Assembly (NCBI GenBank): GCA_963969595.1
Contig: OZ018409.1
Coordinates: 16,400,975-16,464,974, forward strand
DNA length: 64,000 nt
Reading direction: 5' to 3'
Source of the DNA: Neckera pumila
Taxonomy: Eukaryota > Streptophyta > Bryopsida > Hypnales > Neckeraceae
The position numbers and the translations under genes are program-made. This document shows positions 34,859-47,199 of this stretch, piece after piece (position 1 is the stretch's first letter; the number at the start of each line of letters is the position of its first letter). Under the pieces are notes generated by a model that ran no database searches, was not told the DNA's origin, and saw nothing but the letters and a program-made list of their open reading frames with translations.

Positions 34859-37131
34859 CATTAGAAGAATTATGGGGCCTTTGGAGGGTTGCTTTAAAGT
34901 GACCATCCAGTCTATTAAATCGCAAGTAGGTTTCCTACAAAAATTGTCAGAAGTGCGTAGTCAAATGATATGAATTTTGCAAATTATGTCAGTACGAGCA
35001 GGCATGTCACCTAACTTGTAAGATAAAAAAAGGCCAATATAAGCTTTCCGTTGTTTGTTATTGGTTCACTATTGGAATAAATTTTAGGTTTCAAAGAAGA
35101 AAAAGGCCAATATTAAACAAGGTTTTTAACTGAATATTAAACAAGGTTTTTAATTGAATGTTAAAAATCAAATTATACAATCAGGTCTAATTAATCCCTA
35201 AAGGACCAAGGTGATTTTCCTACCAAAAAACATTCAAGATTGTCATTTCCAGGTCATTTCTATTGCAAAGAGAAAAGAGTTTTAAATTAGTTATCTTTTG
35301 CATATCTAACCATAAGATCTTATACTTAACTAGTATATGAATATGTGGAAGAAATTTCAGAAACTTTGACCACATAGATTGCAAGATATATGCATTTAAA
35401 GTGAAGAAAACAATTTTTTTCCACCTTGCTTGACTAGATTTTTTGGCTTTGAATCTTTTTAGTTCAAATTTTTTGCACTATTGGTTTTGATTTTCTACTT
35501 ATTTATGTTAAGTGGTTGAGTTGAGAATCTACCCAAAAGAAATTTGGAAAAAAAGCGCTTAATTTTCATTCATTAGAAAATTGTTAAATAGAGGTGGATT
35601 CAAGATTGAAGGAAAAATTAAATTGTTAATAGCTTTTAGATGGAGTTGAATCACAGTAATTCCAATGACGAGATTGTTATAATAAGAAATTCTAATCCTA
35701 TCTAACAGTCTTTTTTGAAAAATTCTAAAAATTGCATTCAAAAATTAATTCTATAAGCTATTTTTTCAAGAAGATGCTTAGATTGCCCCAAAAACTAAGA
35801 TTGTCCATTACTTTCTCATTTTTAGTCCAAATTGAATGAAACAAAGCTTCACATGTAGACAAAAATATAATCTTTGAATCAAAAAAATCGATTTTTTTTT
35901 TTTGCTTTTTTTGCTTTTTTTTGTGTTGCCCACCAAATTCCATTTTTGCTTATTGTGCCATAACTTTTGCTACCAAGCATCAATAAAAATAAAAATTATA
36001 TATTCACAAAGCTCTTGCAAAAATATACAATCTCAAAAAATTCCAAAAAACATTACTAAAAATTGAGACAGTGAGAACCTGCCCAAATCCAAATTGTCCC
36101 CCGAGGGGACAACCGGTCCTTTAGGGGTTAAATCAATTTAAGTGGCTTTTGAAGCTAGTTGCTTTGAAAGGCAACTAGCTACAATAGCCACATATACTTA
36201 AATTTAAATTTGTATGTTTAGAGATGAAAAAGGAACCTCTTTATATAAGTGGGGTAGTAGTAGGGAACAATGCATGTGGGATATGTAAATTAGGATGAAT
36301 AGGAGCTCCACTGCTCATAGTTATGTGGAAAAAAAAATTCTATTAAAGGCAAAATTTTGGGACTCATTTAGGCATAGTAAAATAACTTTATTGGAAAAAC
36401 TTTGGACTAAGAAAAGTTATAGAGTCAAGCTAAGTTTCATATCCAAAAAGTCCTTTTGAGATTTCAAATCTTCAATCAAATTTGGTCTGAATTTTGTCCA
36501 TAACTTTTGCTTGAAGACTTGAAATCTCAAAAGGATTTTTGGATATGAAACTTATCTTGATTTTATAACTTTTCTTAGTCCAAAGTTTTTTCCAAAAAGT
36601 TATTTTACTATGCCTAAATGAGACCCAAACTTTTTCTTTTAATACAATTTCTTTTTTTTCACTTAACTTTGAGCAGTGGAGCTCCTACTCAATCCAATTT
36701 ACATATCCCACATGCATTGTTCTACCTACCACTACCCCACTTCTGTAAAGAGCTTCTCTTCTCACTTTCAAATACTTCAAATGTTCACAAAATAAGTCTT
36801 TCACATTGTTATAAAAAAAATTCTTGATGGTAAGCCATTTGACTATTTTTGGGCATTTTTATTTTTTTCCTCAATTTATATGAATTGAAGGGAAGATGCA
36901 TCCGAATAGAAAGTGTTTTAGAATCAGGGTTATGGTGCTTTAACACATCTTAGCCCTGATTATTAAACACTTTTTACTTGGATTTTCAACCACTGACAAG
37001 CATCCGACATCGGGATTGAAGGTGAACGGGAATAGCGGAAAAACAATTAGTTAAGCCAAAAGAAACACTATATATAGGGTCCTCGGAGGGCTGTGGAGCG
37101 ACCCTCTGAAGGCCCCAGATTTTCTCTAATG
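34859..37131. mobile_element. CATTAG-group fold-back element, family B, copy 1
   Basis: It begins CATTAGAAGAATTATGG and ends GATTTTCTCTAATG. After removal of the nested element (35191-36131) it is about 1.33 kb. Its centre is a long inverted repeat: arms about 36228-36490 and 36495-36762, with words such as CATGTGGGATATGTAAATT and its inverse. Subterminal GC-rich blocks lie near both ends (GGGGCCTTTGGAGGG; GGAGGGCTGTGGAGCGACCC). It is non-coding. Compared with the uninterrupted host repeat, no bases are duplicated at the insertion point. Confidence 0.8.
35191..36131 (+). mobile_element. TTAA-group element, family A, innermost copy
   Basis: It starts TTAATCCCTAAAGGACC and ends GGTCCTTTAGGGGTTAA, with TTAA at 35191-35194 and 36128-36131; length 941 bp. 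The related fold-back copy at 37307 has a single TTAA at the same place (CCAGGCCTGATTAAC), so one TTAA became two on insertion. Near the right end a palindrome (GTCCCCCGAGGGGAC) is shared with the copy at 1161. It is non-coding. Confidence 0.85.
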
Positions 37132-37306
37132 TTTTATTTTTGGACACCAATTGTAAAAAGAATTATATTCCTACAAAGCTAATCAATTTTTCTATCTTCA
37201 AAATGTTTCAAAAAATCAAGACAAATTTCAGCCCTCTATATACCTGCCCAAAATCTCATTTGTCCTCCAAAGGGACAATAGAACTTTAAAGGTTAAATAA
37301 TGGACT

Positions 37307-38558
37307 CATTACAGAAAATCGCAGGCCACTAGAGGGCCGCTCCAGAGTGACCCAACCAATCTATTACTTGGAAGTAGGCATGTAGCCACTTTGAATAGTC
37401 AAAGTGTGTGAAATTTGGGAAGGATGTCAAGATTCACTAATGTGATTGTAGTCCAGGCCTGATTAACTGGGTAACTAATCAAATTCAATCAAATTAACCA
37501 AAATGGAGTGGATTTTATGGTAATTGTCAAAAAAATTAGAAACACTAGTGATTTCAAACTAGCTTTGTAAGCCAAATAGTTTAGTGAATTTGAATTTGAG
37601 AAGGAAAGAAATTTATACAAGTAGGATAGTAGTAGGTACAACAATCCATGTGGGATATGTAAATTAAAACTAATAAGAGTGCAACCACTCATAGTTAAAT
37701 AAAAAGCAGAAATTGTGTTAAAAGTTGAATTTTAGACCTCATTTAGAGCATAGTAGAATAATTTTTTCAGAAATTTTTTAACTAAATAAATGTGGAAAAT
37801 AAATCTAATTTTCATCTCCAAAAAATCCGTTTGAGGTTTAGAACCTCCAATAAAAAGTTATGGACATAATTCTAAAAGGGTTTGGAAGCAAAATTTTCTT
37901 TGACATTTAAACACCCTTTTAGAATTTTGTCCATAACTTTTTGTTGAAAGCTCTAAACCTCAAACGGATTTTTGGATATGAATACTAGATTGATTTTCCA
38001 CATTTTCTTGGTTCAAAGATTTTTGAAAAAAAATATTCTACTATGCCTAAATGAGGTCTGAAATTTGACTATTAACACAATTCTTGAATTTGAACAATGA
38101 GTGATCTCTCTTCAAAATATCCCATATTCTTTGAGATTTCACCATGGACAATTGATTTTTCTATATAAACAACCTCTTCACACTTCAATTTCACCAATTG
38201 TCAATGAATTATGACTATCACATTTCCAGTAAAAAAAGATATTGATAGTAGATGTCATTGGACTAATTTTGACATTTGATTTTTTTTCCAAAATTTGTTT
38301 AGAGTACAAGGTATGCAATAATCAGGGTTCAAGATAATTTTTTCCAAAACTTGTTTAGAGTACAAGGTATACAATTCCTGAACCCCGATTATTTAATGCC
38401 TTGTATTTGGATATTGAACGACTGACACATCCAATGTCGCGGTGCAAGGTGAACGACTATAGGGAAGAAAACAATTATTAATCCAATTTAAATGTTATTA
38501 TGGGGTCCTTTCAGCTGCTCTGGAGCGGCCCACTTGAGGTCTGCAATTTTTTGTAATG
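37307..38558. mobile_element. CATTAG-group fold-back element, family B, copy 2
   Basis: This 1,252-bp element has TIRs of about 40 bp: CATTACAGAAAATCGCAGG with GGGCCGCTCCAGAG on the left, and the inverse of CATTACAAAAAATTGCAGA with GGGCCGCTCCAGAG on the right. The central inverted repeat has arms of about 37705-37890 and 37912-38092. No TSD is visible (flanks GGACT and TATTG). It lies ten bases beyond the end of the outer family A element. Confidence 0.8.
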
Positions 38559-38589
38559 TATTGGTGCTTCTATCCTTAACAAAAAAGAA

Positions 38590-39605
38590 AAGCAAATTTC
38601 ATTGCAAAGGAAAGAGTACAACGGAAATCAATTAAAGGTAGATGACTCAGTCAAAATAAAGATCCATATTGTGTCTGAATCTAAAATGAGTTCCAAATTT
38701 TCTAGAATAGGAATTGTCTTCATCAAGTTTCATGATGTTCAATTGTTGATCACTTTTTTATGTGAGCAGGGAAAACTACCCTTTAAGATAAGCTCTTACC
38801 TTATTGTCAAACAAAATGCAACGGAAATTTCAAATCCCAACGTTGAAATAGTTTTTTTGAAGTTTTGAAATTGTCTCTCTGATTTTTCACAAGCCTTCTC
38901 TAAGAAATATGTCGGACAACAATTCTAATCTTCTTGTTGCAACTATTTCACATTTTTATGTAGAATTTTAATTTCTTTTGTCTTTTATAAAAGATTTGGC
39001 CAAATTGTTAGGGCAAAATCTATGCTATGTTTGAATTGAAAATTAATTTTCTTCTTTTTTGCAATTTACGAGTGCTCTTACATCTCATGTGACTAGCCAA
39101 TGAGTAGGAAAAATGTACAATTTAGGGGGCAGCTTTGTCATATTGTCCAATTAAAAATAATCAAAATGTTCAAGTCGATCTTTCAAAAGATTGTTATGTT
39201 TAAAATTTCTAAGATTATTCTAGCAAGCAAGTTGTCCTTTTTCTTTTTTACATGTACGTGAAAATCAAGTTCGTAAACAAATCCTATTTATTATTTTGAA
39301 GAAAGAAAACTAAACAAATCTTTCTATATGGAAGAAAATAGTATCTATTAAAAAGCAATATTTAATTTTATTCAAATTTTTGTGTTTTTCTTTAGTTGCC
39401 CAACAAACTAAATAAATTCTTGTGGCATAAGTTGCATAACTTTTTTATAGGCACCAATTGAAATAAAAATTGTATTTCCAAAAAGTTAATATATTTTTCT
39501 ATCTTCCAAGACAATTTCAAGAAATTAGGCAAAAATTGAAATTATAGGGCCCTATTCAAACTTCCATTTGTTCCATGAGGGTACAAATGGTCTTTTAGGG
39601 GTTCA
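38590..39605 (+). repeat. TTAA-group repeat, family A, decayed copy
   Basis: The right end, GGTCTTTTAGGGGTTCAA, is a mutated family A terminus, preceded by the usual interior words (GGCACCAATTGAAATAAAAATTG). The left end is not recognised, and the 38602-38868 open frame is probably accidental. Confidence 0.5.
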
Positions 39606-40404
39606 ACCCCTAAGGTCAACACACCTACGACTAGAAAAAACAAAGACTATAAAAAAAGTATCACTAAAATTTGGTTGACCTCTCAAAGAACAAGTGGACA
39701 CAATGTGTCTACTCTAAATTTTCAATGTCTAATTCTTGGTAGAGTGAAACAAATGTCAATATTTTGTAAACTAAGGTTTTATAGTAACAAGTTGACATAC
39801 TTGTTGACATACTTGTTGCATTTTCCGAATTTCCAAATTTCAATGTGAAGTAGTTAAAAAATTATTTAGGAAAATGTAATCTAGTAGAAATAATTAGATG
39901 GTTCCAAATTTTTGGAAGATGTTCCAAATAGTATGCTAATAATATAAATGATTAAATTTAAAAAATCAAAGCATATGTGAGTTTCTAAATTTTTTGTAGG
40001 ATCCAATTTGGTCAGTTTTGGCTTTCTAGTCTTTCTGTTTGAAAATGTGTACAAAATTGGAAGAGTTTTTTATTTATCATTTTTTATGTTAAAAAATATG
40101 AAATCTGCCTTAGATTTCTATATAAAAAATTGGGGGGGTAAAAAACATTATTCATCTTTTAATAATCTTTTTCTCCAAAAATTGCGTTTTTAGGCTATAA
40201 TTTGATCATCCAAAATTATTATAATCTAAAAATTCAATGGTTAATATTTTCCGAAATTAATTCCATGCATACTATACAAATTAGTCTTTATTTTTTGACA
40301 ATTAGAATGAGAAATTTCAAGCACAATTATGAGCAAAAAAATATCAAAGTGGACCAATTTAGTAAATCCTCCATTGTCAAAAAGTTGTAGGGCCTTGAGG
40401 TGTT
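39602..40404. mobile_element. TTAA-group element abutting the previous one
   Basis: It begins TTCAACCCCTAAGGTC, sharing the TTCAA at 39602-39606 with the element to the left, and ends GGGCCTTGAGGTGTTAAC near 40404. The TIR is imperfect. It is AT-rich and non-coding. Confidence 0.45.
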
Positions 40405-40747
40405 AACACATTGTCCATCTTCCATATATATGCCATTGTCAAAAGCACATGTAATAATCCAAACACTATTGAAGGCATAAGATGATTAGTTTGAAGTTAA
40501 AAATCAAATTTTTTTAACAAGAAAATTTTGTCATAGAATTATTACAATGAGTAATATCACGAAAAGTTGGAGGATTGTTTATATTCTCTTATTAATATAT
40601 TGACACAATGAAAATGACATCTTTTAATTCTAAAAAATAGAAGGACTTCAATAGTCCTATTTTGCAGCTTAGAATAAATATCCTTAATAGATCCAACTTA
40701 TTCTTTAACAAATTGTTTTTCATCAAATATTTGTCTTTCTTTAAATT

Positions 40748-41535
40748 CATAAAGTCTCAAGGCCTTTTTTTTCATAAAAAGCACTCAAACTTGACATTTC
40801 TATTACAACGAATAAAACATTTGAAGTTTTTTTTCGTTTCTTTATAATATCTAATCATAGGTACTTGCACTAAACTGTTGTAAAAATGTGTGGAAGAAAG
40901 TTTAGAAAATTTAACCATATAGATTGCAAGACATTTGCATTTAAATGAAGGAAAAAATTCAAAAAAGAAAAACTTGATTTTCATCATTAGAAAAATAATT
41001 AAGTAGGAGTAGGTACGAACTTGAATAAAAAACTAATTCATTAATAATTCAAAGATGGAATTGAATTACAATAGTGGGATTGTTCTTGCAAGCAAATTTA
41101 ATCCTAGTAACAAAAAAATTAGAAAAATTAGAAAAATTGCATTCAAAAATGAATTTTTAGAAATTATTTTCTTAAAAAGATGCTTAGATTGTCCAAAAAA
41201 CAAGATTGTCCATACTTTCTCATCACTAATCTAAATAGAATGAATCCAAGATTCACATGTAGACAAAAATATAATCTTTGCAAAAAATTTAAAAAATTAA
41301 AAAATTCAATTTTTTTAATTTTTTTGTACTACCAAGAGAATTGTTTTTTATGTAGAGTGGTATACTTTTGCTCATGTGCAATAAATGAAATGAAAATTAT
41401 ATTCCTAAAGTATAGATGTGATTTTTAATCTTCAAAAACAATTTTAAGAAATCATGTAAAAAATCAAGGTCACATAAACCTACTTCAATTTCCAAGAGTT
41501 ACCCGTAGGGACTTTTGGACTCTAGTGGTTTCAAT
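40748..41535 (+). repeat. TTAA-group repeat, family A, decayed copy
   Basis: The left end reads AAAGTCTCAAGGCC, like the termini at 34101 and 54091. Interior words are typical (AGATTGCAAGACATTTGCATTT; TTGTCCATACTTTCTCAT). The right end ACTTTTGGACTCTAGTGG is a decayed terminus. Confidence 0.55.
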
Positions 41536-41958
41536 TATATGAGACTATGTACAACAAGTGAACAACATGAAGGCATCAAAAAAGCAAATTGCTCATTTAT
41601 TAGAAAAAATTCAAATTGCAATAAATCATTAAATTTTAGTATTTTTTTTCAAATTTTCAAATTGATGTAAAATCTAGAGTTTATAATATCCATTCCATTA
41701 GTTGGAATCAAAACTCAAGAATATTGTTCTTAAATACAAAATTCATATAAAAAAAGAGCTACAATTTCTCTTCAAAAACTAAAATCGCATTTTTGCTACC
41801 CATTTTCAAAGTGTTTTTTTATATTCAAAAGTCATAAATTCCTTAAAAGTTGATTTTCAACACCATTCAAAGAACACCAATGACAAGAATTTGAATGAAA
41901 AATGTTTTGTTATCATTACTTATTTTGTTCAATCATTTGAATACCAAAAAATGGAGTT

Positions 41959-42160
41959 TGTGCAAACTAATAACCATGTAATGAAGCATAAGAAAGTTAT
42001 ATATTAATAATAAAAATGATACATATTACAAAAAGGAGATAGTTAAATAGTCATTGAACATGTGTGACTATCCAAGTGCAACTATTTCTCTAATTAATCT
42101 AGGAGTGCACCTATCCATTACACTTCTAAGTAGTAACTACGTAATTGTACTAGACTAACA
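41959..42160 (-). repeat. 3' LTR of minus-strand copia element
   Basis: This 202-bp LTR matches the right one over its length (shared GTTATATATTAATAATAAAA). On the minus strand it starts TGTTAG and ends TTTGCACA. Confidence 0.85.
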
Positions 42161-43749
42161 CTTGTTTTTTAGCTGCATTGCCGGAAGGTGACATGTAAAC
42201 TGCAAGACATGTCAAGTTGTTGAACTTGCTGTCAAATCTAGAGAAGAGAGGCTAGAAAGGTAAGCTTGATGTTTGGCTTTCATTTGAATTAGAAAGGAAC
42301 TTGGAAAAACATTTGTCCACATTTGAGAGGTGGGGTGTATAGACATTTAAATTTTGAACAATTTGTCTTATTGCCTTTTTAATTCTTTTATATTAGTCAT
42401 GTCTTTTTGTTTTTGTTTTGAAGAGTCAAGTTACTAAATAATTCATGTGAATGTAAGAAAGACTTAATGTAGATTTGAAAAAGGCAATTTTATAGGATTG
42501 CCCAAAGGGTGGGTATTTGGCTTAGTGTTTGTTTAGATCAAATAATGGACTAGTCATCATGCAACCTTTGAGGCTATACTAGCTAGGTCCACTGATCTTT
42601 TGTTTTTCGTTCATATCATAGTCAAATTTGTGTATATGATTCATTGGCAATTTTTTTGTATTAGTGCATTCTTTTAATTGATACACATACAAAATTAATC
42701 CATTGAAATGCAAACGGCAATGTCCGAGAAGGATTGTGGGAGTAGCCGCTAGGTTGACGGATGAATCGGGTGGCGTGAAGCAAATTAAGTGAAGTATTTC
42801 TGGAACAATTGAAGAAAATAAAAAAATTATAAATATTTATGGCTATTTTTTTTGCTTGTAATTGTTTGTATTAGTGCAAGTTATTAAATGATATGCAGAT
42901 TGTATATGAACAATTAGCCTTGAGGTTTGTCTGCAGCAAATTGCAAGGTCCCTATTGTTACTTTAAATTCACAAATTGATCTACATGCATGAAGTTTAGT
43001 AAACGCTTGGCTAAGACTAGATATGTTGGATATATATTCCGTGTGCTGAAAAATGGATTTAGCCAAGTTTGTAGCAAATTGACAATGTGCAATTGATATG
43101 CATGTCAAATTGTTGCATAGCACTCTTTAATTAGCGGCAAGTTTGGAGTTGGTTTGGTCAATTTGATTGATAAATTTTGTGGCCTTGTTGCAATGATTGC
43201 AAGGCTTGGATTTGCCAGTCAAATTGTCTGAGTTACTTGATGAAGCTGGCTAAAATTTAGAATGGATTGAATGGCTAATGGATTAGGCTAGTTTATGGCT
43301 CCATAGTCTATAGATTGGTAGCAAGATGTGTTATTATTTATAAGTTAGTTGTCGAACTTGATTGGGAGTTTGTGATGATAAATTGATATAGGATCATGCT
43401 GCTCATTAATTTGAATAAATTATAAGCTTGCATATTTGTGTAGGAGAGCAAACAATTTGTATGTAATATTTAGATTGGAATAATAGCTTTTTTGTTGTGA
43501 GTGGTTACGGGAGATGAGATGGAGTAATTCACTAGATTAAAGTTTAATTTGATATTGCTTGGAATGGTATTAAGTGAGTTTCTTCTAATTGAAATGTGGT
43601 TGATCCATTTGTGTGTTTAGTCAAATGGCCGTTCTTTTTAATGTGTATGTGTGTATGTCAAAATAGCACTAGTTATTGAATGTTGAGCTTTATGACAAAT
43701 TGGAAAACAAATACAATATCAATCCTATCATACTTTAAAGTGATCCTAG

Positions 43750-44100
43750 ACACCTAGACGATAGACAAATTGACCTTTTCCCTAAAAAAATCCCTATACT
43801 AGTAATCTTGGGTTTCATCCTGGGATAGGAAAAATTCAACTTAATAGGATGTATTTGAGGTAGAGTCTCTTGTTGGCAACTTGGTCACATAAAATTGGTA
43901 GCAAATTTTGATGTATTTGGATTTGTCATGGAGTCTTGGGTTCTTTGTAAGAATAATACAAAATTCATTGTCATAGCATGATGCACAATGGAGTTGGAGC
44001 AAAAAGTGTAGTTTTTGAATGATTGTTTGGAGCCAAAGTAATTCCTTGGTGGCTGTAGCTAAAACAATATATTTGGTTTCAATAGAAGAAAGGGCAACAA
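43750..44100 (-). pseudogene. copia RNase H remnant
   Basis: The minus-strand translation contains VALSSIETKYIVLATATKE near 44040-44095, the copia RNase H ALSSTEAEY block with substitutions, followed by CYDNEFCIILTKNP (the CDN..AI.L..NP block) and HDKSKYIKICYQF (normally H.RTKHIDI.YHF). Frames are interrupted. Confidence 0.8.
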
Positions 44101-45041
44101 TAAGTTTTTTTCAGCTTTGCCAAAAGAATGTATAGGAGGAGTCGAATAGAAAGATGTATTTAAAGGTAGACCATCAAGTATCAATAATTCCAATTGAATC
44201 TGCATAAATGATGTTAATTGGAGGATTAGTTGAAAGTTGCCAACATAATATGTAAGGCTAGTATTCATTGTATTTATTAAAAATGGAAACTCTCATTTAA
44301 CGCCGAGCCAATGAGGAGAGGCTGACTTAGCCATGAATTGCGCAAAGTAGTTGACCGAAAAGTTGAGACTTGGTATTGATTGGTGTAGTGGTGAAGCCTG
44401 GATAGAATCAAAGACGTCATAGTATCTATCAAAATCCAAATCCATTGGGAGATTGAATGATATACTTGGAGAGAGACTATTTTTGTTAGCAAATAATTGC
44501 TCTTTTGATAACACAAACTCACAACTAGAAAATACAAATTTAGTGTTAGTGTTTTACAATTGATTCCTATGGTCCAATAAAAATACATTTTATTGTTTTG
44601 GAGTCTAATTTTTTGCGGTTCTCCTAAAATTACATGAGAGTAGGTCAGGCAAACAAAAATGCAAAGATTAGCAAGATCGGGTTTAAAACCAATCTAAAGT
44701 TCACAGGGCATTATATCATTCAAAGTTGTAGTGTAGGAACAATTTTGTATTTAGTATGTAGTGGCCACATTTTTTGCCCAAAAGGTGTTGCAAAGATGAG
44801 CAACTTGAAGCATATTGCATGAAATTTCAACCAAAGTATGGTTCTTATGGTTGAAGACACCATTTTGAGCACAAGCATAGGGATTTATAAAGTGGTGTTA
44901 AATTCTATGGTCTAGACAAAATTTATTAAAGTTATTTGATGTAAATTTGCCTTCATTCTTAGAGTGGAGGATGAGGATTTTGTGGTTACTATGTTGATTT
45001 TCTACTAATGTTTTATAAGCTTGAAAGCGAGACAAAGTGGA

Positions 45042-45210
45042 TCATATCTTTTGTAGAAAGTATACATGTGTAAACCGGGAGAAATTATCAATAAATAATA
45101 GAAAGTAGAGAGCACCACAAAAAGATGGTATACTCACAGATCCACATAAATCTGTGTGGATCATAGCTAAAAAAGCAATAACAATTGGATAAGGACATTG
45201 GAGTTGTTTT
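45042..45210 (-). pseudogene. copia integrase core start, remnant
   Basis: HTDLCGSVSIPSFCGALYF followed by LLFIDNFSRFTHVYFL is the start of the copia integrase catalytic core (D..GP....S..G..YF..FIDD.SR). The aspartate of HTD is kept; the FIDD aspartate pair has become IDN. Confidence 0.85.
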
Positions 45211-45519
45211 TTAAATAAACAGTTTGAATATGAGTGTGTTATACTAATGCCTAGGAAAAATACCCCCCCTTCTTTTTGGATGCAAAATTTCATTTTCTTG
45301 TTTGGAATTGGAGATTTGGTCTTAATTATGCATTGAATTTGGGTGAACATGATAACTGTATTTCTTATATTCTTTATCTGGGTTATTGAAAGCAAGTTTT
45401 TGGCGATCCAGAGATATATAATACATTTGGAATGATTAAACTTGGCCTAGTAGGTACATATAAGAGAACAAAGCCAAAACCAAGAGCATTGTCAAAGTTG
45501 TTATCTTCTAGAAGAATAA

Positions 45520-45640
45520 CCCTTGGAGTATCAAGGACCTAGTAGTCTTGGAATAATAATTTGATTGGTGACATATGTTGATTGGCACCCGAGTTGAGGT
45601 AGCACGACAATGAAACAGCCGAGATATTAGATATGGCAGA
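45520..45640 (-). pseudogene. copia protease remnant with Asp-to-Asn active site
   Basis: The minus-strand translation CYLNSGANQHMSP corresponds to the copia protease motif LDSGASxHM, with the catalytic aspartate replaced by asparagine. A stop follows soon after. It lies between the gag-side array and the integrase remnant, in canonical copia order. Confidence 0.8.
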
Positions 45641-45830
45641 AAATAGATGAATTGGTGCATCAATAGAAAAATTATCAACATAAGGTTGTCCGTTCTTTGC
45701 TTGGTCATACCATTTTTTATGAAAGTCAGGTGCTTTATGTCTTGGAATTTAACAATAATATTAGTGGGACAAATTGATAAGTTTTGTTGTGTAGTTGGAT
45801 GGGATCATGGAATTTTGGAAGATTGAATTT

Positions 45831-47165
45831 GGTTCCATTAAAGTACAACTAAATCATTATTCGTTTTATAATGGCATTGTAAATTATGCAAAGAATTGCA
45901 TGAATTAAATGTTATTGTGCATTTAACGTATTTAAAAAATTTACAACGTATTATTTGATTTTTTATATATATATAGCTACTAATTCTATGACTTTTATTC
46001 ATTGGATTCTTTAAAGAACAACAAATGAGTAAATCTTTTTTTTATTCACATTGAAATTTATTGGAAAAAATCCCACAAGTTTAATATTATCATAAATCCT
46101 AAATATTTAAAATATTTACAACTTGTCCATTGATTTTGTTTCATACATATAATCAAATACCAATTCTATGGCTTTTGTAAATTGGATTCTATAAACTAAA
46201 GCAAATGATTAATTATCTTTTATTTAGTTGTGAATTATAGAAAAAATAACTTGAGTATAATGTTTTCATAAATCTAAGATACTTAATATATTTACAACTT
46301 GTTGGTTGCTATTTTTTCATATATGTAGATAACAATTCTATGACTTTTGTAAATTCGGTTCATTAAAGTATAGCAAATGGTTATTTTTTTTTGCATTATG
46401 AATAATAGAAAGGATAGCACAAATTCATTGTTCTCTTGAATCCTATATATTTAAAATATTGGCAACTTTTCTATTGATATTGTTCATATATTTAGATAAA
46501 AATTCTACAAGTTTTATAAATTCATTGAATTGAGTTCTTTAAAGTATAGCAAATAGTTAATTTTATTTTTTAATCACATTGTATATTATAGAAAAAAAAT
46601 CCATGAGTTTAATATTGTCGAAAATCCTAAATATTAAAAAAAATTGCAACTTGTCCATTGATATTTTATATATATTTAAATAGACCTTCCACAATTTTTG
46701 TAAAATGGATTTTATAAACTATAATAAATGGTTAATTTTATTTTTATATACAATGTGAATTATAAAAAGAATAGCACAAATCTATTGTTCTAACAAATTT
46801 TATATATTTGCAATTTTTTGGTTATTTGTTTAATACATTTAGATATCAATTCAAAAAAAATTGTACATTCAATTCTCTAAAGTAAGGCAAAATGGCAAAT
46901 GATTGTTTTTCTTTTATTTACATTATAAATTATAAAATGGATAGCACAAGTTTAATGTTATCATAAAACCTAAATACTGAAATTGTTTATAACTTGTCTA
47001 TTGATTTTCTTAATACATTTAAGTGAAATTTCTATAACTTTTGTAAATTGGGTTCTTTAAAGGACAACAATTGGTTAATCTGATTTTTTGTTCACATTGT
47101 AAATTATGAAAAAATCCATAAATTTAATATTATCATTAATCTTTACCATTTAAAATATTTATTTT
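45831..47165. repeat. Tandem array of a roughly 175-bp repeat, about seven copies
   Basis: The anchor AATTCTATGACTTTTGTAAA recurs, diverged, at 45982, 46162, 46334, 46501, 46685, 46849 and 47028, giving periods of 164-184 bp. Each unit also contains a version of TTTACAACTTGTCCATTGAT. The copies are AT-rich and clearly diverged from each other. The array sits inside the copia element between gag and protease. Confidence 0.85.
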
Positions 47166-47199
47166 GTTGTATCAAGTTTGGATTGGTCGATAGACTTCT

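Larger units (their letters stand above)
34101..37296 (+). mobile_element. TTAA-group element, family A, outer copy of nested stack
   Basis: It starts TTAACCGCAAAAGCCC and ends GAACTTTAAAGGTTAA. Its own sequence is 34101-34858 plus 37132-37296; everything between is a CATTAG-group element (34859-37131), which itself holds another family A copy. The two halves join cleanly when compared with the copy at 1161-1620. Confidence 0.75.

Noticed and set aside
45831..47165. CRISPR-like array
   Set aside because: Units of about 175 bp are contiguous and diverged, with no constant repeats separated by unique spacers, and the context is a plant copia element.
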